A stretch of 64,000 nucleotides of DNA. Source: Platerodrilus igneus (lineage: Eukaryota; Arthropoda; Insecta; Coleoptera; Lycidae). Below are positions 10,289 through 22,509 of this stretch, piece by piece. Made by a program: the position numbers and the translations under genes. Where the stretch lies: NCBI GenBank assembly GCA_036346225.1, contig JARFIW010001739.1, positions 11,263,001 through 11,327,000 on the forward strand, written 5' to 3'. Below the pieces are notes generated by a model. The model did no database searches. It worked only from the letters and a program-made list of their open reading frames with translations, and was not told where the DNA came from. Position 1 is the first letter of the stretch. Each line of letters opens with the position of its first letter.

Positions 10289-10770
10289 CTCACTTGTGTG
10301 CTCCTACTTTCATCGAGCTCCCACTATCGCCATGCTGTCTACGGTTATGATTCCCTCGCTAAATGTGCGCCTTGAAACATCTTGCATGAAAGAAACATCT
10401 TGTTTCACCCATTCGTCTTTTAAAATATACTCGTCTGTCACGCGCTTGAAAACTGCTTGTCTTTTTACCAGCTGATGTAATCTCTGTTTCTATTGGTTGC
10501 CTTCTAGCGATTCTCTGTTTCTTAAAATTCTTAATTTGTGCTTCACAAATAACATACTTGTTCGTTAACCTTGCCTTTCCTGCTCTACAATACCTTGAAA
10601 TGTTATCGCCTCGTTTTATAGCTTTCAAAGAAATATTTATTTACTTGAAGCTCTCATTCTCTGAACTCCTCGACCGTTTGGTTATGTTATTCTTTTACAA
10701 ATTAAGTTAACGTACCTTTTAGTTTACGATGTTAAACAAATATCCGGTGCATCAATTATTGATTTTTATA

Positions 10771-10905
10771 TACCGCGAAGCTTTAATATTTGCCTGTAAT
10801 AGTCAACCTTGTATTAAATTAACTTATACAAATTAATAAATTTTTCCCTACCGCGAAGCTTTAGTATTCTCCGTGGTTGTATGCAATAGTCAACCTTGTC
10901 ATCGA
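10771..10905. repeat. Two-copy local duplication
   Basis: TACCGCGAAGCTTTA...ATT followed by AATAGTCAACCTTGT occurs at about 10771-10815 and again at about 10850-10900. Confidence 0.7.
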
Positions 10906-11169
10906 TCCTACTTGTCTTATTCTAAAGTATGTAAACTCTTGATTTGAAGCGTAATAAATAAATTACTATTTTCCTATTTACAGGGTCGTTATAAAAATAC
11001 CTTCTGGGCCTATTTACACACGTTGACCTTTAACCTACACATATGTATATACATACACACACATTCCAGGACTAACTTAGTTGCTATTAGAATTGTGAGT
11101 TTGTAATTAAATTACATAGTAAAACAAAACATCAAGCAGTAATTAATTTACATATACCCCTTAGCCTAT

Positions 11170-13839
11170 CATTTCCCTCTATATAGATATATTAATTGCT
11201 CCGTAGTATACCTGGACCAGAACTCCCCCAAAGTTGACATAAATGCTGCAATTCACTCCCTGCTGATGCTCTTCTTTTTGGACGCCAAAATACTTCCAGT
11301 CTTTTTTTGCTATAATAAAAAGAAACTTATCTTTATCAGTGAAGTTCACCGCAGCTTCTCTACGGTTACCTGTAAAATCCTGCCCCACTCTTTAGTAAAA
11401 GAAGCTCGACTACAAAATTCCATCACAATTTTGTTTACACAGAAAATCCCACGGCAAACTTTTCCAATTATTATTGCATACATTCATTAATTATATATAT
11501 CCACGTTGATTAATAATTCATTTTCGTTAAATATTTCGATATACAATTTTACTCATCTGACAAAATAAACTATTGAAGGTAACTGGGCTTAACCCCACAC
11601 CTTACTTTAACCACTGATTTAAACACGAGCTCATAGTAAAACCCTTTTAAATATTTCTGCAAATTTACGCACTTCAATTACCAAAAGTCCCTTTTACTTC
11701 GTACTTAAACAGATTTCACACCCTTATCTTATACATAAAAATTCTTACATTAACATATTTTCAAATAATTTGTAATAAAATTCAATAATGTATTCCTTTG
11801 TCCATAGAAGTCAAAAGCAATCCACCACAAATGCACAAAATGTCATAATACACAAGTAACCACAAAAGACAATGTTTTATAAAAATCAGTTACCTGAAAA
11901 TAGCACCACACATGTATCTGCCATCAAACCATTGCTGACATAGCCCTCATCAAAAACTGCTTGTTCAAAAATCCCCTCCAAGTTAACCCATACCATTTTG
12001 GACGGCAATCTACTACAAAATCTCTCCTAGTACCAATCAGCAGCACCTACAAACTTTCCAAATTCCTCTACGATACCAATTACCATCGGTAAACCATTGA
12101 CTTGATATATATACACTCTCTTATCATTTCGGGTGCCTAACTAGCACCAACAACTCAAGTAAAAAAGCAGCCTGTACTTACATTGCTTCCAAACAGCGTC
12201 GTTTAATTTTTTTCTAAACGTACTTCATATTTCTTTCAGACCGCCGATACAGCATTACACCAACTTGTGTAAGTTGTAAGCAATTTAAATTATTAACATT
12301 TGTTAAATACAAATAGTAATTTCGTTTACTAACATTCACGTAGATGACAACTCAAATCAAAGCGAAACAGCAAGAGTGCCTCATCACCACTTCCAGGCGT
12401 TTATATAGCCCAAAATGCCCCCTTTTCATTTAAGTTCCTTGAAAATACACCACTACAAACAAACTCGCTTTCTTAGTACACAATTTTCAACTGACGCTTA
12501 AATCTCCAAATCATGAGTAGTGTTGTCCGTGAACAGCAACCGTCTTTTAAATCTAAGAATTTTGCCACTCGAAAATAATATTTTACTACGAAATCAGCTT
12601 TATCTGCTCAACGGATATATTCGTTCCCCGAACTGGCCCTCAACTGTCTTCAATTTCTTGGTTAACTCACGCCCATTATAACATACATATTATATCATTT
12701 CGCTCTCTCCTACGTACAAAATTTCCCCTCACTCACTTTATTGACAAGTTTATTTATTCCTACCATGCCCTCACTCAATCATAACTATTGCTTGTTTCAG
12801 TTCCATCTGTGAAGTCTAATCCTCATTCTCGGTCTTTCAAATGCATGCTACAATAGTCCTTGAAGCAAACTACCACTTTTAACTAATATACACTCTGCAT
12901 TTGTCCTATTCTTATCAACACATACTTTAGTAATCTTTCTTTGTTTCTCCTTAACAGCTTGTCCGTAGCCTTCCTATCTTTCTCCTTCCACATTTAAATC
13001 GATATCTTATGCAAACATACTACCTCTCACTTGTACTTATAAGCTCTGCCCTGTCCTTGCTTCATAGTTTATTTTAAAGTCAACCCACTTTTATCATCTG
13101 TTAATTTCATCTCCCTCTATTGTTATGCTACAAACAATCTGTCCTTGTTGTATATTAATCCTACCAATTTCAAACGGCCAACACCTCATTCGTAGAAAAT
13201 ATAATGATTATGAGCTTGTTTACACTGTTTCCCTACTACCCTTGAAAATAAATTACTACTCGGGACGTTTTATGTCTATTTGTCCTTATCAGAACTTGCA
13301 GCCGTTGGAGGTTGTTTATCGTAAATATATTGCTATGATTAATACCTAGAAACTATCTCCCTTTTCAATTCTTATGCATTGATACCACGGTTAAAGTTTC
13401 TACTAAATTATGCTAAACTATACATTAGGAATATTTACACACGCTTAAATACTGCAACTAATATTTCACCTTCCTTAAAATTATCGATTTTATGCTAATG
13501 TGAAAATGAAAAACTTTTTAATTAAATATACATCAAACCTGATATAATATACACAAACGTTAAGGATATTTTCCCTTTCAGAGTATGCAAAATTAGCTAG
13601 TTCTACTACCTATTCTATACATGTTTTGAAAGTTCCTTGCGAATATTGGCAAAGTAAAAAGAATGAAGTAAAATTAACTATGAAACCTTACTCTAACTTT
13701 ATTAATTCTGATCCTAAAATGTTTAAAAATACCTTAAATTTTTACTAAGTTGTATTTACATGCGATGGCTTATCCTAAATTGTTAAATGACATATCAATT
13801 CTAATATACAAATTACACACAAATATATATATATATTCT
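11170..13839. other. Unassigned repeat-like AT-rich DNA left of the inverted arm
   Basis: No credible coding frame. On the minus strand it has splice-site-like words (donor AT|GTAAGTACAGG near 12180 and TTTTCAG|GTAACTG near 11895), in the same order as similar words in the T repeats (near 17541 and 17220). A distant relationship to T is possible. Confidence 0.3.
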
Positions 13840-15656
13840 TCTGACTACCCCCTCTTTTATATGTTTATATTTTTATTTATTTAAATATAAATTTATTATA
13901 CTCTACTTTTGTCGTCGCGCCTATTTTTATTACTAAATGAATGACTTTTATATAATGTGCTTTAGCAAAGTTTGGTTGGTTATCTAATTAAAATGTTTAC
14001 TATTGTGCCTCGACTATTTGAACTCTTTTATCTCAGGGTGTCCACCTACTTACCGTGGGTTCAGTCGTAAGTAGATGTGCAATGCCCAACCAAACTGCAC
14101 ACTCTTTTGTTTTACTACTTTTATATGAATTTACTACTGTATATGCCAAAATTTAATGATCAACGTAGCCTTGTGCCAAATTAATTAATATACACAATTT
14201 CTGACTTTTGACGTTTTAAAATATTTCACAGTACTCACCTGGATTATACTTCGCTGATGCCCTTTTTTAATGCTGCTGGCTCACGATCTTAGTCGCCGTA
14301 TGCGTCTTTACATGGACTCACAATCACTATTGAAACTTTCGTATCGCCTCCAGGTGTCTTAGTACAATTTTGATGACCCCAAATCTGAAATGAATAACCC
14401 GAATTTTAGAATTTTGACAAACCCGTTTATGTTACTTCCCCTGCGCTAATTCTTCTGTCCTAATTTCTGCGTTGAATCTTTCCCTGCAATTGCTGCTCTC
14501 CTAATTTCACTCTTCGTGCTCCGATTAATCCGTCCGCCTTTTCGTATTCAATCCAAATCTAACCGCCGTCCTGTTCCAAATCACTCAATGCCCTGCTATA
14601 AATGTCTTGCTACCTATAAATCTCTATCCAAATTGATCTTCGTTCCTTTATATACTCACTCTATGTCCTACTGCCTTCAAATCTCTATCCAAATCAATCC
14701 CAAATCTATTTAAATATTCGTCGCTTCGCCGTCGCTTGTATAACCACTCTATGTCCTTCTGCCTTTAAACCTCTATCCAAATCCAACTTCGTCCCTTTGT
14801 ATAACCACTCGAATGTCCTACTACCTTTCCCAATTTCGTTCCAAATCTAATTAAATATTCGTCGCTTTCCCGTCGCACTATTACCAATCTTTACACTTCT
14901 TTTATCGTCGCTGTTGCTTATTTAACCACCGATGCTTCTTAAACTCCACTTTAATAAATCAAACTATTTAAATTCAAACACATTTATTTTTTCAAAATAT
15001 TTAACAACTTTAACGCAGGTTTGCAAAAACACGTCTTTATACTAAATTTAATCGAAAAATAATCATCTTGTTTACTCTCCAAGGCGATAAGCATAACAAA
15101 ACTAGCTTACTTAATTACATTTTACATACATAAAAATATCCAATAACAATTTGTCCTTTTTTTGGTGTCACAAATACCTTCACTATTGTCTTTATACACA
15201 TTCCTAAATTCTATCATTGGTCCTAAATACTTCACAATTCTCCAATTATATTTGATACTGCTATTAACTTATAATTTTGAATTTACAAATTCGTCCAAAA
15301 GTTGATTCTATTTAAATAAAAAGCCAAAATAATTCACACATGACCTGGATGCTTGGTTGATAGTAGACATCCGTAGACGCATCCGGTTTTCAGACGGCAA
15401 ATGTACTTTCAATGGCCTATTAAATTGCAACTTAGTATAAAACCTTGAGCACTGTGTATTTTATCAACGTCATCAAGTCATTTAATTTACCTTTTGGCAC
15501 ATACGTTTCAAACTCACATGCAAAGTACGGTAAAAATAAAGTACGGCAAAATATAGTTTTTGAATTACTGGATCTGATATATGGATCATTTTATTTGGCA
15601 TACACCCCTTTTAACACAAATCTACCCTTAGAAGCCTTGTACCTCCCACTGACATT

Positions 15657-15659
<3 letters not shown>
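13840..15659. repeat. Left arm of a long imperfect inverted repeat
   Basis: Matches 18541-20205 in inverted orientation. Examples are the block with CCACCTACTTACCGTGGGTT near 14043 against its complement near 20020, the CCTTGTGCCAAATTAATTAA block near 14170 against one near 19890, and the inner end near 15595-15655 against 18545-18615. The outer end is near CTGACTACCCC (about 13850). The inner end abuts a (TA)n tract. No protein is encoded. It contains degenerate CTATCCAAAT-type minisatellite near 14560-14850. Confidence 0.8.

Positions 15660-15699
<40 letters not shown>
15660..15699. repeat. (TA)n microsatellite
   Basis: A pure TA tract at the junction of the left arm and the tRNA fold-back. 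Confidence 0.95.
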
Positions 15700-15704
<5 letters not shown>

Positions 15705-15786
15705 GTTATTAAGATGAAATGAAAACGCAACTTTGTATTTAAAGTTGAATTACCATTTCAAATCGATTGAAAAGCACTAAAAGAAC

Positions 15787-15859
15787 GGCTACAGCAGGAC
15801 TTGAACCTGCAACCTCTGATTTTCCGGATCAGTGCTCTAACCAATTGAGCTATCTAGCC
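15787..15859 (-). tRNA. tRNA-like sequence (copy A)
   Basis: 73 nt on the minus strand fold as a cloverleaf: acceptor 7 bp with one mismatch, D stem GCTC/GAGC, anticodon stem CTGAT/ATCAG, T stem GCAGG/CCTGC with loop TTCAAGT. Both internal Pol III promoter boxes are recognisable. The anticodon loop CCGGAAA would give GGA, but with C instead of the near-universal T at position 33 and without the long variable arm of tRNA-Ser. It is therefore more likely a mobile tRNA-derived head or pseudogene than a working tRNA. Confidence 0.6.
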
Positions 15860-16185
15860 TAATTGTTTAGATGATGTTATACTTAATACTACTGAAGCTT
15901 GGCTCTTGTTAACGATTTTCAATTACGTCTTGCATTTAAGGAAATTGAATCTAGTTATATACATAATTCATGTACTAATAACTTGATCATCCCATTTTTG
16001 CAACGTTCGGAATAATACAAACATGTAATTATATTATTATTAATAGAGAAGAATGATCCACATTTGGAATGCAAATGAATGCTTAATATATATTAATAGT
16101 TATTAAGATGAAATGAAAACCCAACTTTGTATATAACAAGAGCCAAGCTTAAGTAGTATTAAGTATAACATCATCTAAACAATTA

Positions 16186-16258
16186 GGCTAGATTGCTCAA
16201 TTGGTTAGAGCGCTGATCCGGAAAATCAGAGGTTGCAGGTTTAAGTCCTGCTATAGCC
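16186..16258 (+). tRNA. tRNA-like sequence (copy B)
   Basis: A 73-nt inverted partner of copy A, differing at only a few bases, with the same CCGGAAA anticodon loop and intact D, anticodon and T stems. One acceptor pair is mismatched (position 6), as in copy A. The shared odd loop shows that the two copies derive from one already atypical sequence. Confidence 0.6.
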
Positions 16259-16406
16259 ATTCTTTTAGTGGTTTTCAATTACTAGTTCGATTTGAAATGG
16301 TAATTCAACTTTAAATACAAAGTTGGGTTTTCATTTCATCTTAATAACTATTAATATATATTAAGCATTCATTTGCATTCCAAATGTGGATTATTCTTCT
16401 CTATTA

Positions 16407-16409
<3 letters not shown>

Positions 16410-16441
<32 letters not shown>
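16410..16441. repeat. (TA)n microsatellite
   Basis: A pure TA tract between the tRNA fold-back and T copy 1. Confidence 0.95.
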
Positions 16442-16443
<2 letters not shown>

Positions 16444-18424
16444 TGCCGTAGTTCTTGGGTAAAAGCCTCACCAACAAAAATATATTCGAAAATTTTATTA
16501 AATTTTCAAAACTCGAAAATTGCACATAATAGAAAATTTTTCAAAAAATTAATTTCTTACCCAGATTCCTCTCTTCCTCGGTTGAATTGCTTTCTTCAAC
16601 TGCTTCCGGCCAGCTCAGTTGGACCTCCTCTTGGATACCTAGATTCACTATTATGCTTTGCATCGTTCACGCACACTCTCAATAAAACCACAAAATACAC
16701 CAATCATACAATCTTTTATTTATCACTATTTACAAATAAAATTCCATATTATCCACGTTTCAGTGATCAAGTTATACCTCAATAAATCTTATGTTGTAGT
16801 GTCCTGTATTTTAATTTAAATTATCCAACACATAGAATGTACCCGGAGTAAATGGGCCCTAAATAATATCTTATTTCTCATTCTTTCTTTTATAATTTAT
16901 TTTAAATCTACGTAAACTCTGGAGTATGGTGAGCTCATAATAACCCAGTTAATTATGAATAATGTATGCCCTTATACTTCGCATACTCTTACAATAAGAA
17001 AAAAAACAAACCCATGTACTCTTTACAAAATTTAACTTCCTGATGGAACGTTAATAAGCTTTAAATACACCTTCAAATTTTTCTTTAAAGAACATAATAA
17101 AGTATTATATTCAATACGCAAAATAATGCACAATGCCTTTAAAATTCACTATCATACGTCACCCAATATTCATAGTTTCATAGTTTATAACAACACAATT
17201 TCAAAGCGTTACCTGGAATTTCTAGAAGAACTCTAATCCGTTGACGATGCCGTGTATTTGCTTTTTTCTGCTCTGCAGGCTGCTTCTAGCTATTAGTAGA
17301 AAAACCCCATCTAAGTTGAGCTGCTTGCGCTGCCTCTACGGTGTATCCAATTTCCAAATCTAAATTAATTATACTTCTTTCATAATTATTTAATTTGATC
17401 CACATTTCATAACGTCACTAACACGAGCTTGTTAAAAAAAATGTATGTGATACCTCAATAAAAAAATGTAAACTCGGCACAATTCGCGTACAAATTATTA
17501 GGCTAACACCGTGCTATATAATTTAAAATAGTTTCCATACTTACAAGCTGGTGGTAGCTTTGGTACGTAGTCTGAAGCGTTCAAAATACTAAGGGCTTTT
17601 ATCATATTTTAAAAAGGTATTTATACAATTTCCGATGCCACCTCTGGCCGCATTTCACGCGAAGTTCTTCATTTACAACAACACGTTCTTAAAATTTTGG
17701 TTTAACCGATTTGTATATCCCCGAATTCAGCGCGTCGTTACGATCTTTTCTGAAAATTAATATTCAATATTCCCGTGTCTTGTCTGATGTGCGACTAACG
17801 ATATCGACCAATAGTCTATGCATTGACGTTTCACAAATCCCGCCTATACTAACGCCTTCCCTTGCTTATGCATATTTTACATCTCTTTCTCACCTTGTTT
17901 GAGTGGTAGAAATCGATAGTTCTGACCGCGTTCTACAACTCCATGTGGACCCCAAAATTACGTGCTTTAAATAACCGCTCATTAGCATTTAATGAGAAAA
18001 CATTCGACCGTTTACCAGATATTCTTTGAAACTTGTTTATTATCTACAAAAATACATGGAACTTGACGTTTAGAAACCTGCAGGTGTTTAATTTTAACGA
18101 GCGTTTTAAATAACATTTCTACGAGTTGGATTTTCAGCGTATTTCAACCCCACCGATATATTTGTTTATTAGCAACGCGTTTCACCTTGGTATTATTGAT
18201 TTTTACACGCTTTTATGGAAATTTATACGTACATAACCGTTCAATTGAACTCAATTAAATTAATAAATTAATTGCATTGGCTTCTAACATTTTTTTCTTT
18301 ACGAACCTAACTAAATTTTATTCATCATTTGTAAAATTTTGTTAATACTTGTTACTTAAAATTGAACTACCTGGAATAAATTTCGCGCGTAAATTCTAGT
18401 TGTTTCCTTTATACAGGGTGTTTT

Positions 18425-18426
<2 letters not shown>
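16442..18426. repeat. T repeat, copy 1 (~2 kb, TA-flanked)
   Basis: Matches 35205-37418 along its length. Shared landmarks are TTACCCAGATTCCTCTCTTC (near 16558 and 35323), TTGGATACCTAGATTCACTA, GGAGTATGGTGAGCTCAT, CCTGCAGGTGTTTAAT (near 18079) and the end TATACAGGGTGTTTT (18412). No coding frame is seen. On the minus strand there are a CCAAT-like box and a GT-type donor-like site (near 17541), so it may be the control region of a larger element. It is flanked by (TA)n on both sides. Confidence 0.8.
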
Positions 18427-18466
<40 letters not shown>

Positions 18467-18503
18467 GTATATATATATGCATATGTGTGTCATCCTAACA
18501 TTA

Positions 18504-18544
<41 letters not shown>
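18427..18544. repeat. (TA)n tracts flanking a short spacer
   Basis: TA-rich 18427-18480 and pure TA 18508-18544, separated by GTGTGTCATCCTAACATT. It joins T copy 1 to the right inverted arm. Confidence 0.9.
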
Positions 18545-18546
<2 letters not shown>

Positions 18547-20205
18547 GTAATGTTAGTAGGGGATAAAAGGGTTCTAAGGGTTGTTTTATTGAAGGTAGTG
18601 TATGCCAAATAAAGTAAGCCAAATATCAGATCCCGTAATTAAAAATTTATGTTTGCCGTACTTTACAAACGTTAAAGTATTTGAAATATTAGTCAAAATG
18701 TAAGTGCCAAGACGTAAAAACAATGCCTTGATGACGTGATAAAACACACAGTATTCAAGGTTTTACACTGAGTTGTATGTTGAATAAGCCATAGAACGTA
18801 CATTTGCTAATCCAGAAACCGGATGCGTCTGTAGAAATTACACGATTCACCACGCAGATCCAGGTTTATATGTGTATCATTTCGGCAGTTATTTTAATAG
18901 AATCAACCTTCGGACAAACATGTAATCTCAAAATTATAAGTAATAGCATTGTCAAATATGATTGAAGGGTTGTGCGATATTTAGGACCAATGATTGAACA
19001 TTTATGTATGAAAAGGGAAAGTGCAAAAGACAAAGTATAAGGTATTGGTGACACGAACTTGGTGGGACGACGTTATTGGATGGTTTTTGTATACAATGTA
19101 ATAAAGAGTAGGCATATTTAAATTGTAATTATCACCTAAGAAAAGTAAACAAAAAGTCGATTTTTAAATATTTTTGTAACAAGACGTGTTTGTAAACTGC
19201 GCTAAATTGTTTGAATATTTTTGAAGATTTAATAAATGAGTTTGAAAGTGTACGAGTTTTAATTTATATAAAGGAAGAGTAAGGATAAGCAACAGTGAAT
19301 AAAATAATTAATAGCAACGACCAGTAACAGGTTTAAGAGTGGAATTAGTGCGACAGCGAACCGGCGGAACATAAGTGGATATTGGAACGAGATTTATATA
19401 GGCAGAAGGCATCGAAAAGGATTTATAAGCTTGAAGAAGATATTATTGGGATTGAATTGGATATGGTTTTATGTATAGCAGGGCATTGAGTGTCAAATAG
19501 AAGGAAGGATTGATTTGGAACGAGCGGATTAAAAGGAGGAAGTATTGATTTGGAACGAGCGGATAAAGAAAGCAGTGATTTAGAACGAGAGTAGCAAAAG
19601 GATTCGTACGAGATAAAGAAGATATAACACCGGAAAAATTAGCGCAGGGGAAGTAAATACAAAAGGTTATTCAAAATTCTAAATTTGGGTCATATTTATT
19701 TTAGATTTGGGAGCATTAAAATTAAGTTAAAGAAACCTGGAGGCTAGACAGCAGATTTTCGTAGTGATAGTGCAGACCTTGTAAAGACGTATACGGCGAG
19801 TAGGATTTTGAGCCAGCATTCATAGAGGACGACAACGAAGTATAGAACAGGATATAACGTCAAAGTCAGAAATTTGTAATAGTAATTAATTTGGCACAAG
19901 GCAACGTGGATCATATAAAAATTTGGAATATACAAGTGTAAAATTATCAAAGGTACAAAAAACCAAAAGGTAGTGCTGTTTGGTTGGTGCATTGCACATC
20001 TACTTACCACTGAACCCACGGTAAGTAGGTGGATACCCTGGGAAGAAAGAGTTTTCAAATAGTCGAGGCATATTTAACACAGTTTTTGATTTATAAACCA
20101 ACCAAACGTTGCTAAAGCACGTAACATAAAATAAATACTTGCACATTATATAAAAATAATTAAATTAAAATAAAAAGGCGCGAAGGGGTAGTGAGCATAT
20201 ATTGG
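18541..20205. repeat. Right arm of the long imperfect inverted repeat
   Basis: Inverted counterpart of 13840-15659. It ends near the complement of CTCACTACCCC at about 20195. It contains a three-copy minisatellite (TTGATTTGGAACGAGCGGA at 19510, 19544 and, diverged, 19577). Noncoding. Confidence 0.8.
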
Positions 20206-22076
20206 TTATCTACAGAATTACTTTTTATCAGAACACATTGTTATAATATTACTTACTTGCTTCATAGTATAGTTTTGTGATTTCTATCCCTTTTGTTCCA
20301 AATCGATCAACCCAGGAATACCTTTACCAAATCTTGGTCTCTCGAAATTTGGTAATATGCTGTATGTATCACTGTACTACTAGCCGATTTATAATATTGA
20401 ATTAACTAATGATTCAATATGTGTTTTACTAACACTTCAAATTAAATACATTTTTCTTAAAGGTGTACTTTTACTTTCAATTAAATCAATAACGAGTATC
20501 ATGTCATATTATTCGTGATCGTTTACTTTCACGATTTTTTACATTGTATTCCTGTAGGAATGTTGTATGTAGGTTTTTAAATGTACGCGATTTACGTATC
20601 TCTCAATTTATGTATGTATTGTTCTGTCCGCCACTACTTATTTTGTGATTTATATTTTTATTTATTTTCACGAAGCCACGGATTTTTTTAGTTTCTAAAT
20701 ATTTTCTTCCAACTTTGACGTTTCGCCTTCTATTTTTGTTAGTTTTGGTTCGCGTCCCCTTGCTATTTTTTAAACCACGGCTACCACCAATGAGTACTCT
20801 TATTTTAGAGCTCTGACGTAGGTTTTCGCTTCTACCTTGGGGTGTTGAGGGTTCAGTACCACACCAAAGGATTGATTTTTGTAATTAAACCACAAAACAT
20901 CAAATCAAAATCACTGAGCTTACTTAGCTTGATCCCAATGAACAAATTTTAACTATACTTAAAAAATTCTTGACAGATACCCTGTCGCCTTTACTTTTGA
21001 TTTACAATGTGTGGTTATGTACCCTATAACTTTTTCTATTCCGTGAATACGGTACAACAAATAAATAAATATCAAATACGAGCAAGTTATCCAAAATAGT
21101 GACTTACCTAAAATCTTCTCTCTGGGAAAGACTTTACAATAATTACTTACGCTAAATTCGCCATCCCATGAATCCTTCCAATCTGCCGACAACTCTGCCT
21201 CTTCTCTCACCTGTGTCACTTTACCTCTTACTTCACGTGCCAGGCTTCCCCGGTACACAAATAACTCCTTTGCTTCTAATCCAAATTTTTATTTAAACAA
21301 CTAAATACTTTCGGTGATCAATCTTTTACACCGAATACAACATGAACCAGAACATTTCTCAATAGCTCAACTCAATAAATGGAAACTCTGACTCTTTTAC
21401 TTGCCTCTTTGGGCTTACAAACACATATATTTTAATAGTTCTATTTCTCCTACTGGAGTATACCATTTTAACACATAATAATAATTCTTTTTTTTGACCC
21501 CCGCACCGAAATATGCGACTATCTTAGGCAAAGTTCGAATTCAGAATCCTTTTTGTAAAATTATCTGTCATTCTGTACATAACGACCACTATTACTAAGA
21601 CAACCCTGTGCCTTCTATTTTAATACTGGTAAAATCTACATACAAACTTGTCCGAGTTTACAACCACAATTAATAATACCAATAACAATACCTGACAATA
21701 ATGGATAACAACTATACAATAATAATAATACATAACAGTAACAAATAACACGGAAATAAAACGCTTAAAATTCCAGTTACAAAAATCTTTATACAATTCA
21801 GCCACTCCCAGCCAAAGATCGGTTTGTAACAAAATTTCTAAAGTTGTTCCGAAATAAACCTTGTTTATACTTTGGTACATTTGTCATACCGGGTTCACAT
21901 CGGTTCTAAACAATTTTTCTCAGGTCCGAAACATCCCCCCTTTTAGTTACATTCGTTTTTTACCCCCTATACTATTCATCACAGTATAAAGAAACAGAAA
22001 TAACTAGGAATTATTAGAAATCGTTAAAGAAATCATAAGTCAATTACAACAATTAATAAAGTTTTTTAACAGTTCA
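20206..22076. other. Unassigned stretch; one weak exon-like block
   Basis: Mostly nothing recognisable. On the minus strand, 21275-21108 is open, lies between an acceptor-like TTGGATTAG and a donor-like TTTTAG|GTAAGTC, and has a protein-like composition (KVTQVREEAELSADWKDSWD). It could be a single exon of a host gene or a retroelement fragment. There is no partner exon to confirm it. Confidence 0.25.
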
Positions 22077-22509
22077 TGAGAACGGATGCAATACAATGTA
22101 TTCCAGACGATAGTGATACTGCAGGTGGCTGGTCACAGACGGTTAAGATATCGCAATTACCTAGAAAATAAGATTGTAGCAATGTAACAAAGTATAGAAT
22201 TAAGAATAAACATACATGGGATCTGCAAATTCCTATAGCCATATGAGGGGGTAGGGACATTATAAATAGCCTAGGTGCCCCAAGACCCGGTAATCAGTCA
22301 AAGTATCAAGCTTTAACATTGCAGTTTGCTTAGGCGACTCACAATAATTCATTTACATCAATTTATTTTGACTTAGAATAATTAATACCAGTTTGTCAAA
22401 GTTCTATATTAATTTCTGTTTAAGTTGAACTAATTGAATAAATTTGTTAAGAAGTTTGGAAGTGTTTTTTTAAAAACGCAGCTCCCAAGGCCCGAACCTT
22501 AACTCGCGT
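22077..22509 (+). mobile_element. LTR-like repeat, copy 1
   Basis: About 430 bp shared with 39704-40129, from TGAGAACGGATG at the start to CTCGCGT at the end. Ordered shared words include GTGATACTGCAGGTG and GCAGCTCC. A TATA-like TATAAATA (about 22260) precedes an AATAAA (about 22437), as in an LTR read on the plus strand. No internal retrotransposon genes adjoin it, so it would be a solo LTR. No clear target duplication was seen. Confidence 0.5.

Larger units (their letters stand above)
15699..16354. mobile_element. Fold-back element carrying two inverted tRNA-like sequences
   Basis: Bases 15699-15911 and 16134-16354 are inverted copies, each containing one tRNA-like sequence with the same ~80-bp flanks (for example TAGATGATGTTATACTTAAT and TTTCATTTCATCTTAATAAC). 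A second inverted pair overlaps it: 16037-16132 against about 16314-16408 (CCACATTTGGAATGCAAATG). The pattern fits an element with a tRNA-like core that duplicated in inverted orientation. It is bounded on both sides by (TA)n. Confidence 0.8.

Noticed and set aside
15445..15702. Open frames ending in Tyr-Ile repeats at TA tracts (also near 18400, 37450 and 41850)
   Set aside because: They are translations of (TA)n microsatellites, with no other protein features.
15787..16258. A pair of functional tRNA genes
   Set aside because: C at position 33, an acceptor mismatch, an anticodon that does not fit the arm structure, and location within a fold-back repeat argue against working tRNAs.
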